Source: CATQHP01 sp965205595
GTDB lineage: Bacteria > Acidobacteriota > Terriglobia > Bryobacterales > UBA6623
Assembly: GCA_965205595.1 (NCBI GenBank)
Contig: CBDBHI010000012.1
Span: forward strand, 310,001 to 374,000
Length of the DNA: 64,000 bases
Direction of reading: 5' to 3'
Shown: positions 34,710-42,553 of the stretch, in pieces
Layout of the letters: every line of letters begins with the position of its first letter
Position numbering within the stretch: position 1 is the first letter of the stretch
Notes under the pieces: generated by a model
Seen by the model: the letters and a program-made list of their open reading frames with translations, nothing else
Databases searched by the model: none
Told to the model about the DNA's origin: nothing
Program-made: the position numbers and the translations under genes

Positions 34710-36155
34710 TTAGTTATCAGTACGTTGAGGTGTCAGCGAAGCTTCAATTTCGCGAACAACCTCGTTTTTGACACTCTGCGAAGAGTTGTCCAGGTATTGC
34801 AGCGCCAAGCTTTTCTGAACTTCTACCTCGAATCTCGGGGACTTAATCTCCAAGTCCCGGAGAGCCTTTGCCGCCACCAAGCTGTCGTCGAGATCCGGCG
34901 AATCGAATTGCGTAAATCCGCTGATCTCGAATTCAATCTCGTCCTGTCGGGCCTGTGACACCGCAGTCAGCATCTCACCGAGGAAGTCCTTCAACTGACG
35001 TCCGTACGCACGGAGCACTTCTCGGGTAACGGCAAAGTCACGTCGCTTGCTCTCGCCCGACTGGCCAAGGTGCCGCGCCTCGCGGCCACCTGCCTGATGC
35101 GTCAGGTAGCAGACACGATAGATCTCATCCTTCAATCGATCGAGATTGTCGGCCGCTATCTGAAAGACTTTCCCCTCGGGTTCGGTCCAGCCAAATCGGT
35201 CGTCCGGACCCAACTGAATGTAGTAGGCCTCTCCGACGATCTGCTGCCACTCGCGCTCCGAATAGATCACCGGCATCGCAAACAGTCCCATATGTAATGC
35301 CCACGACAACGCATTCGATTTATTGAAGTGCTCTTGTTGTACCAGCGCGGCTTTGTTTGCCAACCAAAGACCGTCCGGAAGTTCGAACGTTAAGACCGGC
35401 ACTCTTCCGTGATCCGCTAGAGCATGTCGACCTTGCGCGATGAGTTCGACCGCTGCCTCTACGCGGCCTCCGTTCGTCGAATGGCCGGAGCCGACAGACC
35501 GCTGTACGTAGGTCTTGAATTCCTGTTTATCGTAGTAAGTCCATCGAGTTTCTTTCGTGATCTCGGCGTCTTCTAATCGCTCCTGATACGTTCTGCTTGA
35601 GCGAATCACGATCCATTCGAAATCACCGGACTCATCTCGCTTCCAGTTGATGATGTCTTGGGGACTCAGGCCGACTAGATATGCCCGAGAGCGCCCTGCC
35701 GCCTCTTCTTCCGCCCGGTTGTGGGCCTGCCCTTCAAGTGCTGGAAAATCCAACAAGACCATGCTCTTGCCGAACACCAACGCCCTAACGAAGGCGCGCC
35801 GCAGTTCTTCGCTTAGCGGCGTCTGACGACAGTCGCAATTCTCGATGAAGTCTCCATAGAATTTCTCAGCTAAGGGCGATTCGGTCCGAAAATGTATAGC
35901 CGGCTGCTGCCGGAAAAGCGCGGCCGTGTGCCAGTCGATGCAGGCGCCAAGATAGTTTTCATAGAAAACTCGCTCGAGCCGCTCGCTATAAACGTCCACA
36001 GGTTCCTTCTGGCGTCGAAGCAAGTACCGGCCGGCATTTCGTCGCATTTGTTCGCCGCCGGAATAAAGGTCCCAGTACCTATCCCAGAGGTCCTTGAGCG
36101 CACCGTAGTACTGATGCTCGCGATTGATGGTCTGCAACATTGCTTCATCCTCCAA
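34710..36155 (-). CDS. Portal protein (DUF4055-like)
   Basis: A 481-residue protein: LKDLWDRYWDLYSGGEQMRR, DVYSERLERVFYENYLGACIDWHTAALF, VFGKSMVLLDFPAL, AYLVGLSPQDIINWKRDESGDFEWIVIRSS (split here by punctuation in the real chain), LLYVCY-type helix DEIYRVCYLT and a long C-terminal helix with FLGEMLTAVSQAR. The order and the position next to the terminase match DUF4055-type portals, which form the dodecameric ring for DNA passage. ATG 36155 or ATG 36140 (MLQTINREHQ) may be the start. Confidence 0.7.
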   Translation of the reverse strand: MEDEAMLQTINREHQYYGALKDLWDRYWDLYSGGEQMRRNAGRYLLRRQKEPVDVYSERLERVFYENYLGACIDWHTAALFRQQPAIHFRTESPLAEKFYGDFIENCDCRQTPLSEELRRAFVRALVFGKSMVLLDFPALEGQAHNRAEEEAAGRSRAYLVGLSPQDIINWKRDESGDFEWIVIRSSRTYQERLEDAEITKETRWTYYDKQEFKTYVQRSVGSGHSTNGGRVEAAVELIAQGRHALADHGRVPVLTFELPDGLWLANKAALVQQEHFNKSNALSWALHMGLFAMPVIYSEREWQQIVGEAYYIQLGPDDRFGWTEPEGKVFQIAADNLDRLKDEIYRVCYLTHQAGGREARHLGQSGESKRRDFAVTREVLRAYGRQLKDFLGEMLTAVSQARQDEIEFEISGFTQFDSPDLDDSLVAAKALRDLEIKSPRFEVEVQKSLALQYLDNSSQSVKNEVVREIEASLTPQRTDN

Positions 36156-36159
36156 ATAT

Positions 36160-37461
36160 CTACATCAACCGCTTGCGCTGCTCGCCGACCTTTGTGAGCG
36201 CTCGACCTTCCATCCAAACCAAATACCCGAGGGCATCGGCAAGGTGACTGCGATTCAAATCGGAAGTCTTATCCACGATTCCGGTGCCGCTCTTGTATAC
36301 GACTTGCTCCATGTCCTTGATCAACTCTCGGCAACCATTAGCCATAAACAACCTACTTTCCCCTTTCGCATTTCGAAGCGCGCCGTTCACGGCATTGATC
36401 CGGTCTCTCACGGGCGGGTTCGATCTCGCAATCACGAGGTTCCCGCCGAGTCCGGCATTCCGCTGTAAAAAATCGCGAATAATGTCGACATCCGACGTCC
36501 CCGTCACTGAGCGTCGCTGAAACCCGCTAGCGTCGCCATAGATCTGAACTCCCGCTTGGTGCGCTCCATAGCGCGTCATAAATTCGTCACATACCTCGGG
36601 CGTCGATGACGTCCGAATATACAGTTCGCCGACCACGATCAAGTCCCGCCCGCGTCGCTGACAGACGACCGAGGCCATAGGATTAATGTTGAAGTCCCAA
36701 GACCAAAGCAACGGGAGCGCCGCATCATACAAGAATTCGCCAACGTGTCTAGACCGGTCAAAATCTCGGTAAACAGCCCCTGCGTCTAACTTGACGTATT
36801 GGCCTAGAACTTCCTGCTGGAAGAATCCGCTGTCGTAGCTCGATTCCAGACGCTGATAGTAGTCCGGAACCACCCGAAGCAAGTGCTCGTTTTCAAACGG
36901 CATCGCTTCGACCAGTCCATACCCCTCAATACGGTCGGCCTTGAAACGCCGATACGCCCAATCAAAGCCCCGAGGCGTCCAAACGCCGAACCCACGAAGT
37001 TCCGTCGCCTGCGGATCGCGCAATCGTGCTTCTAGTCTCACCCAGGCCTCCTCCGCTGCATACGTCATTTCATCGACTCCGAACCACGCTAGGTTCGGGC
37101 CCCTCAAGTGATCAAACTTCTCCAACGACCGGAACAATATTGTCGTTCCCACCTCCGTCATACGAACCGTAAAGTTCGCCTTGTTCAAAACATAAGGAAT
37201 TGAATTTTGTAGACACGCCTCCCGAAACGCCACCAACGCGGAGTCCCGTAGCATTGAATAAGTCGGAGCACCAACCAGCCCAATTCGACCGCGATTCAAA
37301 TACGCAAGTCGGATAGCCTCCTGACACAGTGCCGCGCTTTTTCCGGAGCCAACCGGCCCGGAAAACCCTTTGAATCGCGCCTCGGCGGCGTGGAATTTCC
37401 ATTGCGAAGGTAGGGGATCATACTCAATACTCCGAATAAGACCAGGAATACCCGGCGACAT
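36160..37461 (-). CDS. terL: Terminase large subunit
   Basis: A 433-residue packaging motor/nuclease. The ATPase domain has FSGPVGSGKSAALC (Walker A, about 34-47), RIGLVGAPTYSMLRDS, the Walker B NLAWFGVDEMTYAAEEA (about 123-139) and the coupling motif FGVWTPRGFDWAYRRF. The nuclease domain shows LLWSWDFNINPMASVV (first Asp, about 250) and VQIYGDASGFQRRS (second Asp, about 317). It is complete. No small subunit gene is visible upstream. It is the first gene of the minus-strand structural operon. Confidence 0.9.
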   Translation of the reverse strand: MSPGIPGLIRSIEYDPLPSQWKFHAAEARFKGFSGPVGSGKSAALCQEAIRLAYLNRGRIGLVGAPTYSMLRDSALVAFREACLQNSIPYVLNKANFTVRMTEVGTTILFRSLEKFDHLRGPNLAWFGVDEMTYAAEEAWVRLEARLRDPQATELRGFGVWTPRGFDWAYRRFKADRIEGYGLVEAMPFENEHLLRVVPDYYQRLESSYDSGFFQQEVLGQYVKLDAGAVYRDFDRSRHVGEFLYDAALPLLWSWDFNINPMASVVCQRRGRDLIVVGELYIRTSSTPEVCDEFMTRYGAHQAGVQIYGDASGFQRRSVTGTSDVDIIRDFLQRNAGLGGNLVIARSNPPVRDRINAVNGALRNAKGESRLFMANGCRELIKDMEQVVYKSGTGIVDKTSDLNRSHLADALGYLVWMEGRALTKVGEQRKRLM

Positions 37462-37724
37462 ACTGCCTGCTCCTCATGGGGATGTTGGTAGTTCGCGAGA
37501 GCGATCGGAGTGCCAACCGCACTCGATCCCGTATTGTGTTTGGTATTTGTCAGCACTCGATTTCTCTATCCGAGCCCAGACTAACACCCACCCGTTCACT
37601 TTCAGCGGATCGAATTTTTTAAGTCATTGATTCTACAAGAAAAAGAAATTTCAAAACCCCGGTACGACCTATATTGGCCCCCTCGATTGGTACCCGAATC
37701 CGCGTGTTCTGGGGGGAATTGTGG
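37462..37724. other. Spacer with an uninterrupted copy of the intron target
   Basis: No gene is visible. At 37637-37654 the bases agaaaaagaaatttcaa match the 5' exon of intron copy 2 (gggaaaagaaatttcaa, 4745-4761). They continue aaccccggtacgacc (37655-37669), like the 3' exons at 1810 and 6675 (aa(t/c)cgcggtacgacc). This is what a joined-exon, intron-free site would look like. The segment should also hold the promoter of the terminase operon, but I cannot point to one. Confidence 0.55.
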
Positions 37725-40169
37725 TTAGTTGCCGAAGATTTGGCGTCGCAAGTTTCGCTGCCGTGACGGCGAACGGCTCCCGACGGCACCGATTACTACT
37801 TCCGGTTGTAAGCTGCCTGGAATCGAAACCTTGAGCTGATTCGGGCCGGGCGTTGACGCCAGCGTCCACTCTATCGCGACGAAGCCAAACCCGTCAGAAA
37901 TTACTTTCTCGTCCGATGGAAAACCGTCCCCTGACGCCTCAAAATGCACCTCGACGTTCTGGATCGCTAGTAGGTTTTCATCGACAATCTGAACGAATAT
38001 CCGATAGGGCAGCGGCCGTCCAACTTCTCCAGTCCGCAGTCGCTCGCGAGGGTCTCCGAATAAAATTTCCAGCGGCAAGATTCTAACGGCACGTAGATCC
38101 GCGGTAGAGCCATGCACTCGGATCGCACTGTGAGCAATTTCAAACTCCTCTCCCGCCGACCCTTCAATCCTGGCGACTCCGCCCTGACGAGCCGCAATAC
38201 GAATCCGAGCAAAATCACTCCCGGCTGGAATTGTTACCTGGCCTGGCAGTGTTATCGCCTCCGAATCCGACGTGAGGTCGATGGCGATCGGCTCACTCCC
38301 TCGCACTGGTCGAAATGCCGCGATATCGACTTCTTCCCCCTGGAGCAGGCCAATCGCCGGCCAGGTCGAAAAAGCAAGCTCTCGATTCAAGCTGCTCGTG
38401 GATTCCGCGCGATCTCCAGTCATCTGATCGAAAAATTCATCGAAAGCAGACCGAAATCTCTCCATTTTGGCAAGTGATTCAGGCATCGGGGGCTGACCGG
38501 CTTCATGCACCAATAGAAATGCGTACCGGAACTTCCGCTGAGCAACACTGGCATTCGGGACCCGTCGGCCATGCGCCTCGACAATGTCTTCAATCGTGAT
38601 GTCCACGCGTTCGCCATTGAAGAAAATGCCGGCAAGAGGTTCGTGCGCCGATGAGAACAACCGATCACCGATGTCCGGATTTCGCACCAGAAAGGAATCA
38701 GATACCTCCTCGGCGGGCATCAATCCCATCAGATATAGGTCCAGTGAACTGAAGCCCTCAATCGTCGAGACTGTCTCAAATCGGAACTCCCCGGCTCCGT
38801 GGTCTATGATTCGATTCCCCTCGAGAAGCGACGCATCGGAATTGAAGAAATAACTCCAGTGGCCCAACTGTCGCCCCAACATCTCCGTAGAAAACGCGTT
38901 TTGGGCTTGGTCGATGAAAAGAGTGCGCGCCAAATATCTGTGCGCTGCCTCGTGGGCGAGAACGGTCATTGGCGTACTCAGCCCCAACCCAAACTGTGAG
39001 TCGATTCGATCAAAAGCGCCGGTCGGATACTTGTCCAACAGCCCCATGAACATGAGTCCTTGGAGCCGCCGCGGTGAACCTAGAAAGTCGCCGATATCAA
39101 CCAAGTTCCGAGATTCAAGCGGCGGCGGCCAAAAGCCGATGCCTAAAACCGAGTTGCGAACCGGCAGGTAAAATGCGAACGCATCGCTGTCAAACCCCAG
39201 CTCAAACTCGTGAAAGATGACAAGAAAGTCGTACGCATCCTCGAATCCCCGATAAAACCCCTGAGACAGTGCCGCCAGGTCAAGAACCGCCTCTTGAAAA
39301 ATCTCGATAACGGAGCTGCTAAACACCTCTTTGGGGTCCGCGCTGAAGTCGGCAGCGCGCGCCTCTCCGATTCGCTCTCCAGATCCCAGTCCTACGACTG
39401 CCATGTTCAGGTTTACGTCAGGGTACGAGAACTCAATGACTCCGCTAGAGAAAATTGCTAGCTGGAACGTTTGCGGAATCCCATCGCCGTCTGCGGTGAA
39501 CGGAGGAACGGACAACCAACTCACAACAAGCTGGTCGCTTCCACCATGAACACGAACGCTCGCACCAGGAATCGTCGGATCCAGATCCGAAAATAGCGGA
39601 CAGATCCGTGGCCCACCCGCTATAACCCGCGCGGCATCGCGATCAGTAGTGTCGCGGTCGGGTCTATCGAATGTCACATTTCCATCAGAATTAACCCATA
39701 ATTCTTCGTAAGTTTTTCCGAAAAATGGAAATACAAATCCTAAGGAAATCAATACCGAATCGTCGTCTCCTAAGCCAACGGGCCCTCCAAACTCTGAGCG
39801 AAATACGGCGGAACCAAGATCGATCCTGTATCCATCCGACTCGCCGGTCGGGGAGAATCGCAACGTTTGATCCATCAGATCAAACGGAAATGCTTCTTGG
39901 AAGACGCCGGCGTCTGTATCGAGGACGGCAATCTGTCCGCGCTGTGCGGCTATCGGTGTAAGCGACGCTGATTTCGTGCCCCCTGCCGCGGGCGCTCGGC
40001 TCAACCTTACCCGTCGAGCCTCTCGCTGACTTTGTAGTAGCTGAAAGGAAACAGGGTCGAGGACGTCCTTTTCACCGGACGAACGTCCGAAGGCGCTTTG
40101 CCAGCCGGAACCCAGACAAACGAACGCGACCAGAAGATAAGCTGAAATGGTAGGCTTCAGCGCAGTCAC
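37725..40169 (-). CDS. Large secreted protein with NIDO-like domain and HExxH motif
   Basis: An 814-residue exported protein. The signal peptide is ISAYLLVAFVCLGSGWQSAFG (about 7-28, shown in part). A NIDO/PEP-anchor-like beta domain follows (LGFVFPFFGKTYEELWVNS, about 142-160). A region with MTVLAHEAAHRYLART (about 405) has an HExxH zinc-metallopeptidase motif, and the downstream GEFRFETVSTIEGFSSLDLYLMGL (shown in part) holds candidate third ligands. Ig/beta domains form the C-terminus (LKVSIPGSLQPEVVIGAVG). Proteins with this plan are frequent in Acidobacteria and probably act outside the cell. The substrate is unknown. It is divergent from the exopolysaccharide genes. Confidence 0.65.
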   Translation of the reverse strand: MTALKPTISAYLLVAFVCLGSGWQSAFGRSSGEKDVLDPVSFQLLQSQREARRVRLSRAPAAGGTKSASLTPIAAQRGQIAVLDTDAGVFQEAFPFDLMDQTLRFSPTGESDGYRIDLGSAVFRSEFGGPVGLGDDDSVLISLGFVFPFFGKTYEELWVNSDGNVTFDRPDRDTTDRDAARVIAGGPRICPLFSDLDPTIPGASVRVHGGSDQLVVSWLSVPPFTADGDGIPQTFQLAIFSSGVIEFSYPDVNLNMAVVGLGSGERIGEARAADFSADPKEVFSSSVIEIFQEAVLDLAALSQGFYRGFEDAYDFLVIFHEFELGFDSDAFAFYLPVRNSVLGIGFWPPPLESRNLVDIGDFLGSPRRLQGLMFMGLLDKYPTGAFDRIDSQFGLGLSTPMTVLAHEAAHRYLARTLFIDQAQNAFSTEMLGRQLGHWSYFFNSDASLLEGNRIIDHGAGEFRFETVSTIEGFSSLDLYLMGLMPAEEVSDSFLVRNPDIGDRLFSSAHEPLAGIFFNGERVDITIEDIVEAHGRRVPNASVAQRKFRYAFLLVHEAGQPPMPESLAKMERFRSAFDEFFDQMTGDRAESTSSLNRELAFSTWPAIGLLQGEEVDIAAFRPVRGSEPIAIDLTSDSEAITLPGQVTIPAGSDFARIRIAARQGGVARIEGSAGEEFEIAHSAIRVHGSTADLRAVRILPLEILFGDPRERLRTGEVGRPLPYRIFVQIVDENLLAIQNVEVHFEASGDGFPSDEKVISDGFGFVAIEWTLASTPGPNQLKVSIPGSLQPEVVIGAVGSRSPSRQRNLRRQIFGN

Positions 40170-40288
40170 CGATTACACCCCTTTATAATGAGTAACTTCC
40201 CCGCACGTGCTAACGGCTTCGGCTCCATCTCCCGATAACCAACCTGTATAATACGGTAAAGCCGTATCGCCGGGAAGATCGTCACAAG
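40170..40288 (+). promoter_or_regulatory. Divergent promoter region with -10 box and palindrome
   Basis: A perfect TATAAT lies at 40247-40252, 36 bp before the annotated export gene start, without a recognisable TTGACA. Overlapping its end is an inverted repeat, atacgg-taaag-ccgtat (40251-40267), a possible operator that would block the start site. On the other strand cattataaagg (about 40183-40193) may serve the secreted protein gene. Confidence 0.4.
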
Positions 40289-40324
40289 ATGCCGCTACCC
40301 GTCCTGCCGCGTTGTGATTTCAGG

Positions 40325-41377
40325 ATGCACCGGATCAGCATACTAGTTGTACTAGGTTGCCTAGCTGTTCAGAGCCCGATTCCAGCCCAAGCGCTGCTGC
40401 AGAATGGCGCTCCGTCGTCGTCTACATCATTTGGCCAGTACGGCGGATTCGCGCAATCTAGCCATACGACTTCCGGTCCAGCTCAATTGTCCTCGGCGAA
40501 CAATCTGTCCGCCGGGACGACTTTCTACGGCTATGAAATAGGGCCGTTGGATGTACTTGAAATAGTTGTATACAACGCGCCGGAGTTCTCCATAGTGCAA
40601 AGAGTTCGGCCGGATGGGACAATCAGGGTCCCGTTGCTAAAGAATTTGGTCGCGGTTGCCGGGTTAACTCCGCTCACAGCCGAGAGCCGGATAGCTGGCG
40701 CACTAGTCGATGAAGAGATGATGGTCGAGCCGATCGTTATGGTCGGCGTGCGCGAATACCATTCAAACCCGGTTCTAGTTACTGGCGCGGTTTTGGCCCC
40801 AACGTTTTTCCAAGCCGTTGGCCCCACCACGCTGTTAGAGGCGATCAGTCGGGCACAGGGATTTACCGAATCAACTGGGGAGTGGATCCAAATCGAACGT
40901 TTCAACGCCAACGGTGAACCCGAAAGCTCAATTCGCGTCTCAACTGAGGACTTCAGGCACGGCCTCAACGGGGCACAAGAAACGCCGGTTCATGGCGGCG
41001 AAAAGGTCAGGGTAGATGAGGCTCGAACCGCTTTCGTCATTGGAGCCGGCAGGCCTTCAGGCCCTGTAGTTGTCGACGGCGAAGACGGTTCAGAGCTGCT
41101 CGATTTCATTTCGCGGGCCGGAATCACTCCTACTTCGGATAACAAGAAATTGATCATCTTTAGAAAGAGTCAGAGCAAAGACACCGAGCGCGATCGCGTA
41201 GAGTTAGATCTAAGAAAGATTGAACGACTTGAAGTGTCCGGTATCTCCGTCATGCCGGACGACATCGTATACTTTCCCAGCCCAAAGAACCCGGCCGGAA
41301 CGGGCCTGCTAAGGCGAGTGGCTGAAACAGGGCTGACACAATCGATACTTCAAATGAGTTGGCTGCTTTGGAGATAA
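40325..41377 (+). CDS. Polysaccharide export outer-membrane protein (Wza-like)
   Basis: A 350-residue protein from ATG 40325 (the frame is open from 40289). The signal peptide is MHRISILVVLGCLAVQSPIPAQA. The polysaccharide export domain follows (YEIGPLDVLEIVVYN, VRPDGTIRVPLLKNLVAVAG, about 78-150). Two SLBB-type domains come next (NPVLVTGAVLAPTFFQAVGPT and AFVIGAGRPSGPVVVD, each shown in part). It forms the outer-membrane channel of Wza-Wzc exopolysaccharide export. Its 3' end overlaps the BY-kinase gene start by 19 bp, so the two are coupled. Confidence 0.85.
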   Translation: MHRISILVVLGCLAVQSPIPAQALLQNGAPSSSTSFGQYGGFAQSSHTTSGPAQLSSANNLSAGTTFYGYEIGPLDVLEIVVYNAPEFSIVQRVRPDGTIRVPLLKNLVAVAGLTPLTAESRIAGALVDEEMMVEPIVMVGVREYHSNPVLVTGAVLAPTFFQAVGPTTLLEAISRAQGFTESTGEWIQIERFNANGEPESSIRVSTEDFRHGLNGAQETPVHGGEKVRVDEARTAFVIGAGRPSGPVVVDGEDGSELLDFISRAGITPTSDNKKLIIFRKSQSKDTERDRVELDLRKIERLEVSGISVMPDDIVYFPSPKNPAGTGLLRRVAETGLTQSILQMSWLLWR

Positions 41378-42553
41378 ACGGGCCAACTAAACTTTCTCCG
41401 TATAGCGGACCGGTGTACGATGTCTACGCCGAGCCCGTCGCGTATGACGGCGAATCATTCGACAGCGACGGCCCGACCGCCATGGTCTGGCAAGCGTTTC
41501 GGGTTCTCCGTCAACAGGTATGGAAAATCCTTGGGTTCGTATTTGCCGTTACTGCTGCGGCGCTTCTCTATACACTTCAGCTTCAGCCGCTCTATCGGGC
41601 GACCACGTTGCTCGAACTTGACAACATCAATCAAGTGATGAGCTACGGCAATGACCTCTCGGGGTACAGCTACCGTAGCGAGTCACGGGTGATTCAGACT
41701 CAGCTCAAACTGATCCACAGCCCGGAGGTCGCGGCCGAGGTGATTCGTGATCTTCGACTTGCAAACAGTCCAATGTTTGGTTCAAACCCAGACGAAGACG
41801 CCTCGATTCCAAAGAGTCTCTCCGGGCTCCAAGCAAGTATGGTTGAGGGCACCTATCTCATCGAGATAAGTTACGTGTCTCCAAGCCCCGAGCTCTGCAG
41901 GGACGTTGCGAACAGCGTAGCCAAAGTGTTCATAAACCAGGGGTTCGAATCCAGAATGCACGCGGCGCAGGACCTCCAAAACAGATATGAAATCAGGCTG
42001 GAAGATCTAGAGGCGCGGTCGGAGCTCGCTCAAAGGAGACTTCTCGAGTACGAGGCCCAACACGGCATAACTTGGTCCGAAGGCCGCACCGATCTGGCGG
42101 AACAGGAACTGGCCAATTTGCAGAATCAGCTGATTGACATTACTGCGGAGCGTACTCGATCCGCTGCCGCTTTCAGGAGCGTCAATAGTGGCAACGTCAA
42201 CGACCTGTTGATAAGTGCTCACGGCTCAACCCTCGCCGCGGCGATGGCGAGAAAAGCTCCGCTTGAGCAGCAAGTGGCAGAGTTGAGCGCGACGTACGGT
42301 GTCAACCATCCGAGGAGAAAACTGCTTCAGGCTCAGCTAGATTACGTAGATAGTGAAATCGAGCTAACTCGCCAGGCCGTCAAGGGGCAACTCGACGCTG
42401 AATATCGCGGTGTTCAGGTGCAGGAAGAATCGATCAGAGATCTACTGCTTGCCAAAAAAGCCCAAGTCGATAGGATGGCGCGTCTGGCCGTCGAATACGG
42501 CAGTCTACGACGTGCCGCCGAAGCCACTACGACGCTTTATGAAGAGTTGCTTC
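41359..42553 (+). pseudogene. BY-kinase/Wzc-like chain-length regulator, N-terminal half
   Basis: The Wzz domain of a bacterial tyrosine kinase: an N-terminal segment, a transmembrane helix (ILGFVFAVTAAALLYTLQL, about 55-73), RATTLLELDNINQVMSY, and long coiled-coil helices (residues 190-390) ending in TTLYEELL. At 42549-42553 the target gcttc is duplicated and the 1.6-kb IS begins. The frame runs 18 codons into the IS to a stop at 42609. The first possible start is TTG 41359; ATG 41419 is an alternative. The kinase half continues at 44162. Confidence 0.85.
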
